Below the pieces are notes generated by a model that was not told the origin of the DNA, made no database searches, and saw only the letters and a list, made by a program, of their open reading frames with translations. From contig CADBTQ010000079.1 in the NCBI GenBank assembly GCA_902797685.1, positions 1-58,514 on the forward strand: a stretch of 58,514 bases of DNA. The letters run 5' to 3'. The translations under genes and the position numbers were made by a program. Positions 23,489 to 32,166 of the stretch are shown in pieces; positions within the stretch are counted from its first letter, which is position 1; each line of letters starts with the position of its first letter. The stretch is from an uncultured Eubacteriales bacterium (GTDB lineage: Bacteria > Bacillota > Clostridia > Christensenellales > CAG-1252).

Positions 23489-24256
23489 ATGGACAATTAT
23501 TCGATCGACCCCAACAAACCCCTTATCGACGTGCAAAACGTCTCCATGCGCTTTCGTATGCCCACCGAGAGGATCGACAACCTCAAAGAGTTTGTCATCA
23601 AGACCATCAAACGGCAGGTGCGGTACGAAGATTTTTGGGCGGTCAAGGACGTGTCGCTGACCGTCAACAAAGGGGAAAGTTTGGCTTTGATCGGTCGCAA
23701 CGGCGCGGGCAAAAGCACCCTTCTTAGGATGATCGCGGGCATTATGGAGCCCACAGAGGGGCAGATCGAAACGCAAGGCGTGATGGTGCCTTTGCTCAAA
23801 TTGGGCGCGGGTTTCGATATGAACGCCACGGGGCGGGAAAACGTATTCCTCAACGGCGCGATGATGGGATTCAGCCACCGCGAAATGAACGCCAAATACG
23901 ACAGTATCGTGGAGTTTTCGGAGTTGGGCAAGTTTATGAACGTCCCCCTCAAAAACTATTCGGCGGGTATGTTGACCCGACTCGGCTTTTCCATCGCCGC
24001 GGACGTCAACCCCGATATCCTGTTGATCGACGAAGTGTTGGCGGTGGGCGACGCCCCCTTCCAAAAGAAGTGCCGCGACAAGATCAACGAGCTCAAACGC
24101 AGCGGCGTGACTTTTATCGTGGTCTCTCACAGTATGCCCTCGATCAAATCCCTTTGCGAAAGGGCGGTGTGGCTCAAAGACGGCTCCATCGTGATGCAAG
24201 GGGACACCGCCTCGGTGGCGGACGCCTATCTCGCCGACTGCAATCTCAAATCATGA
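23489..24256 (+). CDS. Polysaccharide exporter ATPase (TagH/Wzt type)
   Basis: A 255-aa ATPase with Walker A GRNGAGKST near residue 71, signature YSAGMLTRLGF, which is the divergent form typical of Wzt/TagH, and Walker B DILLIDEVLAVGD. It lacks the long C-terminal carbohydrate-binding domain of some Wzt proteins. It partners with the upstream permease and overlaps the glycosyltransferase by 4 nt. Confidence 0.9.
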   Translation: MDNYSIDPNKPLIDVQNVSMRFRMPTERIDNLKEFVIKTIKRQVRYEDFWAVKDVSLTVNKGESLALIGRNGAGKSTLLRMIAGIMEPTEGQIETQGVMVPLLKLGAGFDMNATGRENVFLNGAMMGFSHREMNAKYDSIVEFSELGKFMNVPLKNYSAGMLTRLGFSIAADVNPDILLIDEVLAVGDAPFQKKCRDKINELKRSGVTFIVVSHSMPSIKSLCERAVWLKDGSIVMQGDTASVADAYLADCNLKS

Positions 24257-26091
24257 ACTTACTCTTCCCTCTGTCTTTCCCCACTTTGGTCGACCGACCC
24301 CTCCTCTACGTGCGGGGCGGCGCTACACGGGAAAACGGTTGGGAGATCAAAGCGGGCGAGTCCGCCTCTTTCAATACCTATTTCAACTGCTTTTCGTACG
24401 ACAAATACCGCCGCCTAACCCTTGTTGAGCGGGTGGTTTTGCGCTTGCTCCTTACCGGCAAAGGCAAGGTGATCTTGCGCCGTCAATTCGTGACGGACGA
24501 GTTCAACGCGGCGTTTGCCAAGGTGGATCTGTGGCAGGACGGCTTGAAAACCGACCCCGTACCCTACCCTTCGGTGGAGATCCCTTGCGAGGATCTCTAT
24601 TCGCTCGACTTCGACCACCCCGACGAGGCGTGGGTCGAGCTGCCTTTCGATCTATCCGCCCTCGAGGGCGTGGGTATGGTCTATCCCGTGGTGCAAGCCG
24701 AGACGGATTGCGCCATCGTCGAGGGAGGCTACTACACCGACCTCGATCCTTTGCGCTCTCCCAAGATCGGTATCGTCATCTGCACCTACCGCCGCGAGTC
24801 TTACGTAGAGGACAATTTGGCAAGGCTCAACGCCTTTTGGGCGACGCACCCCGAGACGAAAGACCACTTTGACGTCTTCGTCGTCGACAACGCCAAGACC
24901 CTGCCCCCTTTGACGGGCGCGACTTTGATCCCCAACCGCAACTTAGGCGGCAGCGGGGGCTTTACGCGCGGATTGATGGAGACCTATCGGCGAGGCTACA
25001 CCCACGCGCTTCTGATGGACGACGACATCGCCTTCGACCCCAACGTACTCGTCAAAACGTGCGGGCTGCTGTCTTACGCCGCCAGCCCCACCTTGTCGGT
25101 GGGCGGGGGAATGATGCGAAGGGAAGAGCCCGCTTTTCAGTACGAAATGGGAGCGGTTTGGACGGGCACCGGGTTGAGAGGGTTGCGCCGCGGCTACGAC
25201 CTCACACGGGAAGCGGACGTACTGCGCAACGAGCGAGACCAACACACCGACTACAACGCTTGGTGGTATATGTGCATGCCCTTGTCCTTCGTCCGCGACT
25301 ACGGACTGCCTCTCCCCCTCTTTATCAAAGGGGACGACGTGGAATACGGCTTGCGCTGCACCAAAGGAGAGATCGCGCTCCTCAACGGCGTGGGGGTGTG
25401 GCACGACAATTTCGACTTCAAATATTCGGGCGAATTGCCCTATTACGTCAAGCGCAACGAGTTGATCGTAAACGCTCTTAGGTCCCCCTCTCACTCGGCG
25501 CTGTCCGCCGCCAAAAAATTGGTCCGCGGGCTTGCCAAGGAATTGATCTTTCAGCACTACGCCACCGCGCGGTTGATCTTCGCCGCTTACGACGACTTCC
25601 TCAAAGGTCCCGACTATCTGCTCCATTTGGACGGGGAAGCGCTGCACCAAGCCTTGCGCAAAGACCAACAACAGTACTCCAAAGAGCAACTCGTATCCCA
25701 AGGCTACGACCTCGACCGCCCCTACTATCAAGGCAAAAAACGCTCCTTTGTACGGCTGGCGTTGACGTTGGACGGGTATTTGTTCCCCTCGTGCGCTTTT
25801 GACAAAAAGGAGAAGCAAAAAGGACGACTTTTGCACTTGGCGACCGCCACGCCGAGGGACTTTTACAAAGCCCCATGGACGATACAGTACAATCACGAGA
25901 CCGACCGCGGTTTCGTCACCCGCTTAAGCCGCAAGACCCTGTGGAGCATGGGGTGGAAATTGCTCCCACTCTTCTTCAAGACCCTTCGCCGCTACCGCAA
26001 AGTGTGCAGGCTGTATTGGGACAAGCAGGACGAATTGACGAGTTGGGACACTTGGGAAAGATTGTTGCAAAGCCCCAAGGCTTCGCAATGA
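24253..26091 (+). CDS. GlfT2-like glycosyltransferase (GT2, galactofuranosyl type)
   Basis: A 612-aa protein beginning at the ATG that overlaps the ATPase stop (ATGA). The N-terminal ~165 residues form a beta-rich region like that of GlfT2. The GT-A domain starts at IGIVICTYRRESYVEDNLARL, with NRNLGGSGGFTRG, the metal-binding LMDDDI and an acidic KGDDVEYGLR with a following W-H pair, all as in GlfT2. GlfT2 polymerises galactofuranose on a lipid acceptor. With the exporter this suggests a galactan-like surface polymer, though the donor sugar is inferred. Confidence 0.8.
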   Translation: MNLLFPLSFPTLVDRPLLYVRGGATRENGWEIKAGESASFNTYFNCFSYDKYRRLTLVERVVLRLLLTGKGKVILRRQFVTDEFNAAFAKVDLWQDGLKTDPVPYPSVEIPCEDLYSLDFDHPDEAWVELPFDLSALEGVGMVYPVVQAETDCAIVEGGYYTDLDPLRSPKIGIVICTYRRESYVEDNLARLNAFWATHPETKDHFDVFVVDNAKTLPPLTGATLIPNRNLGGSGGFTRGLMETYRRGYTHALLMDDDIAFDPNVLVKTCGLLSYAASPTLSVGGGMMRREEPAFQYEMGAVWTGTGLRGLRRGYDLTREADVLRNERDQHTDYNAWWYMCMPLSFVRDYGLPLPLFIKGDDVEYGLRCTKGEIALLNGVGVWHDNFDFKYSGELPYYVKRNELIVNALRSPSHSALSAAKKLVRGLAKELIFQHYATARLIFAAYDDFLKGPDYLLHLDGEALHQALRKDQQQYSKEQLVSQGYDLDRPYYQGKKRSFVRLALTLDGYLFPSCAFDKKEKQKGRLLHLATATPRDFYKAPWTIQYNHETDRGFVTRLSRKTLWSMGWKLLPLFFKTLRRYRKVCRLYWDKQDELTSWDTWERLLQSPKASQ

Positions 26092-26400
26092 GATAGGCTC
26101 ACGCCTATGATATAGACCCATGGTCAATGATATATCGGCTCTACCGATATGATATACGACCCGTGGTCGTATGGCGGATACTCAAATAGACCACCTCTTT
26201 CCCCTCAAGGGGAACGCTGTCATCGTTACAAATCAATCAAATATTCACCACAATATCCCTCGATGGACGAGTCCTCGAGGGATATATCCTTTTCGAGCCC
26301 CGCTCGAACAGATCATAACGCAGTGCGGTATATCATAGGCAACGCCTATCTCATTGCGCGGTAGCGCATTGCGCCGTTCCGTTCGGCAAATGTGAAATTG
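26092..26400. repeat. Hairpin array A6 (atgatata / atatcata)
   Basis: The left side has stems ataggc-tcac-gcctat, tcggc-tcta-ccgat and atacgac-ccgtg-gtcgtat separated by atgatata. The centre has cctc-gatggacgagtc-ctcgaggg and ctttcgag-ccccg-ctcga. The right side has inverted words between cgca-gtgc-ggt, ataggc-aac-gcctat and gcgc-ggta-gcgc. It occupies the gap between the GlfT2-like gene and the hydrogenase promoter; no gene is seen. Confidence 0.7.
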
Positions 26401-26440
26401 ATGTCATATATATCTTTGATATATAACCGTTTTTTTACTG

Positions 26441-26469
26441 TTGACTTGTGACGAAATATGGTGTATATT
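26441..26469 (+). promoter_or_regulatory. Promoter of the hydrogenase operon
   Basis: TTGACT (26441-26446), 17 bp, TATATT (26464-26469). Confidence 0.75.
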
Positions 26470-26506
26470 TAGTAATAGCAAATCTATTTACAAAAAGGAG
26501 GCTACT

Positions 26507-26992
26507 ATGGCTCATTTGCAAGAAGCGGCAGTCAAACAGATCAACGAGATCTGCGACAGGTACGCCAACGAGACGACCCCTTTGATGATGATCCTCTCGG
26601 ACATCCAAAAGGAATACGGCTATATTCCTTTGGAAGTGCAGGAGTTGGTATCCGCTCGCACCGGTATTTCGGTGGCGGAGATCTACGGCGTCGTGACGTT
26701 CTACTCGTTTTTCTCTCTCAAACCCAAAGGCAAATACGTGATCGGTTGCTGCTTGGGTACCGCGTGCTACGTCAAAGGCGCTCAACAAGTCATCGACAAG
26801 TTTTCGGACATCCTCAAGATCAAACCCGGTGAGACCACCGAGGACGGTCTGTTCACCTTGGACGCATTGCGTTGTATCGGCGCTTGCGGTATCGCTCCCG
26901 CCGTTCAGATCAACGGCAAAGTGTACCCCAAGATGACCGTGGACGCCGTGCCCAAACTCATCGACGAATACAAAGCGGGAGGGATTGCGTAA
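26507..26992 (+). CDS. hydC: HydC/NuoE-like [2Fe-2S] subunit
   Basis: A 161-aa thioredoxin-like [2Fe-2S] subunit (NuoE family). Cluster ligands sit in CCLGTACYVKGA and CIGACGIAP. Starts at the ATG after AGGAGG; an upstream in-frame start has none. It forms the small electron-transfer subunit of the NAD/ferredoxin-dependent bifurcating hydrogenase with the next two genes. Its stop overlaps the start of hydB (TAATG). Confidence 0.9.
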   Translation: MAHLQEAAVKQINEICDRYANETTPLMMILSDIQKEYGYIPLEVQELVSARTGISVAEIYGVVTFYSFFSLKPKGKYVIGCCLGTACYVKGAQQVIDKFSDILKIKPGETTEDGLFTLDALRCIGACGIAPAVQINGKVYPKMTVDAVPKLIDEYKAGGIA

Positions 26993-28875
26993 TGATCAAA
27001 GGCTACGAAGAATTTGACGCCAAATCGGCAAGTTGTACCCAATGTCTCGAAGACAAGTTTTCGGGTGCGGACGGCAAGCGCCACGTCGTGTTGTGCGGCG
27101 GTACCGGCTGTTTGTCCTCCAACTCCGCCGAGATCTTGGCTAAGTTTAGGGAAGTGATCCACGCCAAGGGGTTGGACGACAAAGTGACCGTCAACCAAGT
27201 CGGTTGCTTCGGCTTCTGCTCCCAAGGTCCCTTCGTCAAGATCTTCCCCGAAGATACTTTGTACCGCATGGTGCATCTGTCGGACGTGGACGAGATCGTG
27301 GAAAAGGATATCGAAGGCGGCGAGATCGTCGAGAGACTGTTGTACGTCGATCCCCAAACCAAGGAAAAGATCACCAAGCAAGACGATATCAATTTCTACA
27401 AAAAACAAGTGCGTATCGCTCTGCACGGCTGCGGCGCCATCAACCCCGAGGACATCAACGAGGCGTTGGGCGCGGGCGCGTTCAAAGGCTTGGAGAGAGC
27501 GCTCAAGATGGACCGCAAGGACGTGATCCAAGAAGTGTTGGATTCGGGTCTCAGAGGTCGTGGCGGCGGCGGTTTCCCCACCGGTAGGAAATGGCTGTTC
27601 GCTTATCAACAACCCGAAGGTCAAAAGTTTGTCGTCTGCAACGGCGACGAGGGCGACCCCGGCGCGTTTATGGATCGTAGTATCTTGGAAGGCAACCCCT
27701 TGGCTGTCATCGAAGGTATGATGATCGCAGGCTACGCCATCGGCGCTCAAAACGGCTACTTCTACGTGCGCGCCGAGTACCCCATCGCGGTCAACCGTCT
27801 GCGCATCGCCATCAAGCAAGCCGAAGAAATGGGCTTTTTGGGCGACCACATCTTGGGCACCGACTTCTCCTTCCGCGTACATATCCGTCTGGGTGCGGGT
27901 GCGTTCGTGTGCGGCGAAGAGACCGCTTTGCTCAACTCCATCGAGGGTCAACGCGGTATGCCCCGTCCCCGTCCTCCCTTCCCCGCCGTCAAAGGCTTGT
28001 GGGAGAGCCCCTCTATCATCAACAACGTGGAGACCTTGGCAACCGTGCCTTACATTCTCCGCGAAGGCGCTGCTAAGTTTGCCTCCATCGGCACCGAGCG
28101 CAGCAAAGGCACCAAAGTGTTCGCTTTGGGCGGCAAGATCAACAACGTCGGCTTGGTGGAAGTCCCCATGGGTACCACCTTGCGCGAATTGGTCTACGAC
28201 ATCGGCGGCGGCGTGCCCGGTGGCAAAGAGTTCAAAGCCATCCAAACGGGCGGTCCCTCGGGCGGCTGCTTGACCAAGGACGACTTGGACGCCGCGATCG
28301 ACTACGACAACCTCATCGCCAAAGGCTCCATGATGGGCTCGGGCGGCGCGATCGTCATGGACGAAGACAACTGTATGGTGGACGTCGCCAAGTTCTATAT
28401 GGAGTTTATCTGCGACGAGTCCTGCGGTAAGTGTTCGCCCTGCCGTATCGGCACCAAGCGTATGCTGGAACTCCTTACCAAGATCACGGACGGCAAGGGC
28501 ACCATGGAAGACCTCGACGCATTGGAAGAATTGGCGCAAAACGTGCGTTCCAACTCCCTGTGCGGCTTGGGTCAAACGGCTCCCAACCCCATCCTCTCCA
28601 CCTTGGCGCACTTCCGCGACGAGTACATCGCTCACATCGTGGACAAAAAGTGCCCCGCTCACGTTTGCAAGAACTTGATGCAATACCAAATCGACCGCGA
28701 AAAATGTATCGGCTGCGGTCTGTGCGAGCGTCAATGTCCCGTGGGCGCCATCTCCAAGACCGACTACGTTGCGCCCGGTCACAAGCTCCCCTCGAGGGTG
28801 ATCGACCAAAGCATGTGTATCAAGTGCGGTATGTGTATGGCAGGGTGTAAATTCAAAGCCATCAGCAAAAACTAA
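26992..28875 (+). CDS. hydB: HydB/NuoF-like flavoprotein, bifurcating hydrogenase beta subunit
   Basis: A 627-aa protein. The N-terminus is a thioredoxin-like [2Fe-2S] domain (CGGTGCLSSNS, VGCFGFCSQGP). The NuoF core has GRGGGGFPTGRKW for FMN/NAD(H) binding and GEETALLNSIEG. A [4Fe-4S] cluster follows (ESCGKCSPCRIG and later C). The C-terminus adds two ferredoxin clusters, CIGCGLCERQCP and CIKCGMCMAGC. This is the architecture of HydB/HndC flavin-based bifurcating subunits. Confidence 0.93.
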   Translation: MIKGYEEFDAKSASCTQCLEDKFSGADGKRHVVLCGGTGCLSSNSAEILAKFREVIHAKGLDDKVTVNQVGCFGFCSQGPFVKIFPEDTLYRMVHLSDVDEIVEKDIEGGEIVERLLYVDPQTKEKITKQDDINFYKKQVRIALHGCGAINPEDINEALGAGAFKGLERALKMDRKDVIQEVLDSGLRGRGGGGFPTGRKWLFAYQQPEGQKFVVCNGDEGDPGAFMDRSILEGNPLAVIEGMMIAGYAIGAQNGYFYVRAEYPIAVNRLRIAIKQAEEMGFLGDHILGTDFSFRVHIRLGAGAFVCGEETALLNSIEGQRGMPRPRPPFPAVKGLWESPSIINNVETLATVPYILREGAAKFASIGTERSKGTKVFALGGKINNVGLVEVPMGTTLRELVYDIGGGVPGGKEFKAIQTGGPSGGCLTKDDLDAAIDYDNLIAKGSMMGSGGAIVMDEDNCMVDVAKFYMEFICDESCGKCSPCRIGTKRMLELLTKITDGKGTMEDLDALEELAQNVRSNSLCGLGQTAPNPILSTLAHFRDEYIAHIVDKKCPAHVCKNLMQYQIDREKCIGCGLCERQCPVGAISKTDYVAPGHKLPSRVIDQSMCIKCGMCMAGCKFKAISKN

Positions 28876-28890
28876 TAGGAGGGTACGAAT

Positions 28891-30660
28891 ATGGCAAAAG
28901 TCAATATCAAAATCGAAGGAATCCCTTTCCAAGTAGAAGCCGGTTCTACCATCCTCGAGGCCGCCAAAGCCTGCGGATTTGAGATCCCGTCTTTGTGCGC
29001 CTACAATCACGGCGAGTGCAGCAAAGCGTCCTGCCGCGTGTGCTTGGTGGAAGCCACCGGCGCAAGAGGGTTGGTCGCCAGCTGCGTCTATCCCGTCGCC
29101 GAAGGTATGGAGATCACCATCTCCTCTCCCAAAGCGGTCGCCGCTCGCCGCACGTCGGTGGAATTATTGCTGTCCAACCACAACAAAAACTGCCAACAAT
29201 GCGACAAAAACGGTCAATGCGAACTGTTGCACGTGGCGCAACTGACGGGCGCTCGCGAGGGTATGTACGAGGGTGCCAAGACCCCCACTACCGTGGATCA
29301 ACTCACCCCCTCTATCAAGCGCGACACCAGCAAGTGTATCCTGTGCGGCCGTTGCGTGGAGCGTTGCAAAAACGCGCACGGACTGGGCATTTTGGGATTT
29401 GAAAAGCGTGGTTTCAACACCATCGTCGCTCCCGCCGAAAACCGCAGTTTTGCCAACAGCCCCTGCTTGCTGTGCGGTCAATGCGTGACGGTGTGCCCCA
29501 CCGGTGCTTTGATGGAAGTGAGCGAGCTTGACAAGATCGACGCCGCCATGAAAGCGGGCAAGTACGTCGTGGTGCAGACCGCTCCCGCCGTGCGTGCCGC
29601 CATCGGCGAAGAGTTCGGTATGCCCATCGGTACCCTTGCCACCGGCAAGATGGTCGCCGCGCTCAAGCGCTTGGGCTTCAAGAAAGTGTTCGACACCAAC
29701 TTCGGCGCCGACCTCACCATCATGGAAGAAGCCAACGAATTGCTATCGAGAGTCAAAGAGGGCGGCACCCTGCCCATGATCACCTCTTGCTCCCCCGGTT
29801 GGATCAACTACGCCGAGTACAACTATCCCGACCTGTTGCCCCACCTCTCCAGCTGCAAATCTCCTCACGAGATGTTCGGCGCTATCCTCAAGACTTACTA
29901 CGCCAAAAAGAACGGGATCGACCCCAAAGATATGTTCGTCGTGTCGGTCATGCCCTGCACCGCCAAGAAGTTTGAAAAGGATCGTCCCGAGCTGGTCAAC
30001 AAAGACGGCTTGAAGGATGTGGACTGCGTGATCACCACCCGCGAATTGGGCAAGTTGATCCGCCGTTCGGGTATCATCTTCAACAAACTGCCCGACGAAG
30101 AGTTCGACAACGACATCGTGGGCGAATACACGGGCGCGGGCGTCATCTTCGGCGTGACCGGCGGCGTGATGGAAGCGGCTTTGCGTACTGCCGCCGCGGT
30201 GTTGACCGGCAAAGAGCTGCAACCCGTGGAACTGCACGACGTGCGCGGCTTCGACGGCATCAAAGAGGCGACCTACGACTTTGCGGGCACCCAAGTCAAA
30301 GTGGCTGTGGCGCACGGTATGCGCAACGCCAAAGTCCTGTTGGATCAGATCCGCGAAGGCAAGAGCCCCTATCTCTTTATCGAGATCATGTGCTGCCCCG
30401 GCGGCTGTATCGCGGGCGGCGGTCAACCCTACGTCAAACCCTGCTTCCTGCCCAACGAAGGGGACGACATCCTCGATACCTTCCGCGCCAAACGGGCGGC
30501 GGCGCTGTATCAAGAGGACGAGCTCAAAGCCGAGCGCGTGTCTCACCGCAATCCTCAGATCATTCAGTTGTACGACGAGTTCTTGGGCAAACCCAACTCT
30601 CACTTGGCGCACGAGTTGTTGCACACCCACTACAACCCCAACCGCAAAAAGTTCGACTGA
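28891..30660 (+). CDS. hydA: [FeFe] hydrogenase catalytic subunit
   Basis: A 589-aa group A [FeFe] hydrogenase. It has an N-terminal [2Fe-2S] domain, a His-ligated cluster region HNKNCQQCDKNGQC, two [4Fe-4S] motifs CILCGRCVERC and CLLCGQCVTVC, then the three H-cluster signatures: TSCSPGWINY, MPCTAKKFE and EIMCCPGGCIAGGGQP. It oxidises or makes H2; with HydB and HydC it would couple NADH and ferredoxin to H2 production. AGGAGG precedes the ATG. Maturation genes hydEFG are not in the window. A terminator follows. Confidence 0.95.
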   Translation: MAKVNIKIEGIPFQVEAGSTILEAAKACGFEIPSLCAYNHGECSKASCRVCLVEATGARGLVASCVYPVAEGMEITISSPKAVAARRTSVELLLSNHNKNCQQCDKNGQCELLHVAQLTGAREGMYEGAKTPTTVDQLTPSIKRDTSKCILCGRCVERCKNAHGLGILGFEKRGFNTIVAPAENRSFANSPCLLCGQCVTVCPTGALMEVSELDKIDAAMKAGKYVVVQTAPAVRAAIGEEFGMPIGTLATGKMVAALKRLGFKKVFDTNFGADLTIMEEANELLSRVKEGGTLPMITSCSPGWINYAEYNYPDLLPHLSSCKSPHEMFGAILKTYYAKKNGIDPKDMFVVSVMPCTAKKFEKDRPELVNKDGLKDVDCVITTRELGKLIRRSGIIFNKLPDEEFDNDIVGEYTGAGVIFGVTGGVMEAALRTAAAVLTGKELQPVELHDVRGFDGIKEATYDFAGTQVKVAVAHGMRNAKVLLDQIREGKSPYLFIEIMCCPGGCIAGGGQPYVKPCFLPNEGDDILDTFRAKRAAALYQEDELKAERVSHRNPQIIQLYDEFLGKPNSHLAHELLHTHYNPNRKKFD

Positions 30661-30674
30661 TCGAAACGTTAAGC

Positions 30675-30707
30675 AAAAACCGCAAGGCGACCCCTTGCGG
30701 TTTTTAT
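30675..30707 (+). terminator. Terminator of the hydrogenase operon
   Basis: AAAAACCGCAAGG pairs with CCTTGCGGTTTTT around a 5-nt loop. Confidence 0.9.
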
Positions 30708-30733
30708 TATGTCGCGCGCCAAGCCCAACGCGG

Positions 30734-30762
30734 TTGACTATCCCCTCAAAAAGTGGCATAAT
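30734..30762 (+). promoter_or_regulatory. Promoter of the Nudix-like gene
   Basis: TTGACT (30734-30739), 17 bp, CATAAT (30757-30762). Confidence 0.6.
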
Positions 30763-30782
30763 GAAAGGGATAGGAGACCATT

Positions 30783-31385
30783 ATGAGAGAAAAAATACTG
30801 ACGATACCCCGCAAGACGGTGGACGAATTGATCGGAGACAGCCGCACCCAACTCCTGCCCATGACCGAGGAGAAGTTTGTGCAAGCGGTCCGAGGGCAGA
30901 TCGCCTATCGCTATCGGGACGAAGTGGAAAACGACCTTACCACCAAACAGTTGATCGCCTACGTCGTCGTGCGTAGCGAGGGCTGTATCTTTGGAATGCG
31001 CCGACTCAAAAAGCAGACCGAGGCGAGGTTGCACGACCGCCTCTCCATCGGGGTGGGCGGACACATCAACACCGAGGACCTTGCGGGAGACGAACTCGAG
31101 GTCATTCGCCACGGACTGTTGAGAGAGTTGCACGAGGAAGTGTGGATCGAGGATCATCTCCCCATGCGCTTGTTGGGCTTTATCAACGACAATTCCACCG
31201 AAGTGGGGCAAGTGCATACCGGCATTTGTTACTTGGTAGACGTACCCCACAAGGCGTGCTCGGTACGAGAGACGGACAAGATGGAAGGGGTGTGGATGAG
31301 CCCCACCGAACTAAGGCAAGACTACGATCGGTTGGAGACTTGGTCGCAGATCGCTTTGGACGCACTGGATAGCGAGCGTAAGTAG
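30783..31385 (+). CDS. Nudix-like phosphoesterase
   Basis: A 200-aa cytoplasmic protein. The central GVGGHIN and, about 20 residues later, RELHEEV correspond to a Nudix box with an altered spacing, as in the predicted phosphoesterases of the MutT family (COG4112-like). Substrates would be nucleoside diphosphates linked to another group; none is known for this group. The ATG is preceded by AGGAGACC. It stands alone and ends before a bidirectional terminator. Confidence 0.7.
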   Translation: MREKILTIPRKTVDELIGDSRTQLLPMTEEKFVQAVRGQIAYRYRDEVENDLTTKQLIAYVVVRSEGCIFGMRRLKKQTEARLHDRLSIGVGGHINTEDLAGDELEVIRHGLLRELHEEVWIEDHLPMRLLGFINDNSTEVGQVHTGICYLVDVPHKACSVRETDKMEGVWMSPTELRQDYDRLETWSQIALDALDSERK

Positions 31386-31409
31386 TCTACAAGCCACAGA
31401 CGGATAACA

Positions 31410-31446
31410 AAAATGGATTTGCGGAAGACCGCAAATCCATTTTGTT
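31410..31446. terminator. Bidirectional terminator
   Basis: A perfect 15-bp stem (AAAATGGATTTGCGG / CCGCAAATCCATTTT) with loop AAGA lies between the convergent Nudix and small membrane protein genes. Confidence 0.9.
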
Positions 31447-31458
31447 TGTTGTCCCTGA

Positions 31459-31701
31459 TCAGTCAGCCAAAATGAGGTGACCGGTGACGCACATATAGAT
31501 GACGTCGATGAGGTTGAGGAACCAGCCCCAGCCCACAAACACGAACAGCAAAAAGACCACGAGGCTCAGAGCGTCTTTCTTCTCCAAGAACTTGGACAGA
31601 CGGACCAACAACTCGATGACCCAACCCACGACGGGGATGAGCAACAGGATCAACTTGATCAACAAGCTTTGGCTGTTAAACCATTTGCAGAAGTTTTCCA
31701 T
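31459..31701 (-). CDS. Small membrane protein, 80 aa, unknown
   Basis: The start is the ATG after GGAGAATGAT; a longer reading has no ribosome binding site. Two or three hydrophobic helices are seen (about 14-34, 46-62, 62-76) with a Lys/Glu loop (SKFLEKKDA) between the first two. No family is recognised. Convergent with the Nudix gene. The next 185 bp upstream hold no gene. Confidence 0.65.
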   Translation of the reverse strand: MENFCKWFNSQSLLIKLILLLIPVVGWVIELLVRLSKFLEKKDALSLVVFLLFVFVGWGWFLNLIDVIYMCVTGHLILAD

Positions 31702-31886
31702 ATCATTCTCCTTTTTCAGTATTTTTGATTTCGTCCCCATTGTAGCATCTTTGGGGTAGAGGCGCAAGCGTTTTGTATCAAAATGCGTTGCCTACGCCTC
31801 TATTTTCGCAAATCGGCGGACTTTTTTCGCTCTTGCTCCCCTTTTTCAACAAAATGCGCGACCTTTGCGCTTGGTGTGCAATTCGC

Positions 31887-31916
31887 TTGACCGAAACGGC
31901 AGGCAAATGATATACT
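31887..31916 (+). promoter_or_regulatory. Promoter of the metNIQ leader
   Basis: TTGACC (31887-31892), 18 bp, TATACT (31911-31916). It is far (250 bp) upstream of metN, leaving room for a regulatory leader. Confidence 0.7.
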
Positions 31917-31945
31917 ATCGAAAGAAAACGACAAGGAGCCGAAAC

Positions 31946-32023
31946 ATGAAGCGTTTTGCCTATACCCATAGTATGCGAATGCAATCGTCCCGAGCGACAA
32001 GCGCGGGTCTTTTGCCATGCTAA
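31946..32023 (+). CDS. Leader peptide upstream of metNIQ, 25 aa
   Basis: A short ORF with AAGGAGCC six bases before its ATG, starting about 22 bp after the likely transcript start. It contains Met at 1, 10 and 12 (SMRMQ) and ends SSRATSAGLLPC. Its coding sequence forms the 5' arm of a perfect 10-bp stem with downstream RNA. The placement between promoter and a methionine transporter suggests translation-dependent attenuation, but this is inference. Confidence 0.55.
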   Translation: MKRFAYTHSMRMQSSRATSAGLLPC

Positions 32024-32072
32024 GAGGTAAGGATCGGTTTGTACGCTCGGGACTTGTTCTCGGGCGTTTTTT
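31987..32072 (+). promoter_or_regulatory. Attenuator-like structure in the metNIQ leader
   Basis: GTCCCGAGCG (31987-31996, inside the leader ORF) pairs exactly with CGCTCGGGAC (32044-32053). A second partner, CTCGGG at 32059-32064, is followed by a T-run at 32067-32072, so two alternative pairings can be drawn. I see no SAM-I, SAM-II or T-box signature. Confidence 0.4.
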
Positions 32073-32166
32073 GTTGCCCGAAACGGCTTGACTATCCTCC
32101 TCGGCAAGTAAACTCCTCGCCGCAAAAACACACCGCCGCCTATGGCGGTCTACTTAGGATATTATT

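Noticed and set aside
26905-29010. 701-aa ORF on the minus strand
   Set aside because: It lies antisense over hydB, whose sequence carries all expected cofactor motifs; the long reverse frame is a by-product of GC-rich codon usage.
31917-32166. SAM riboswitch or T-box upstream of metNIQ
   Set aside because: No SAM-I or SAM-II core and no T-box TGGNACCGCG motif; a small leader ORF with alternative stems explains the region better.
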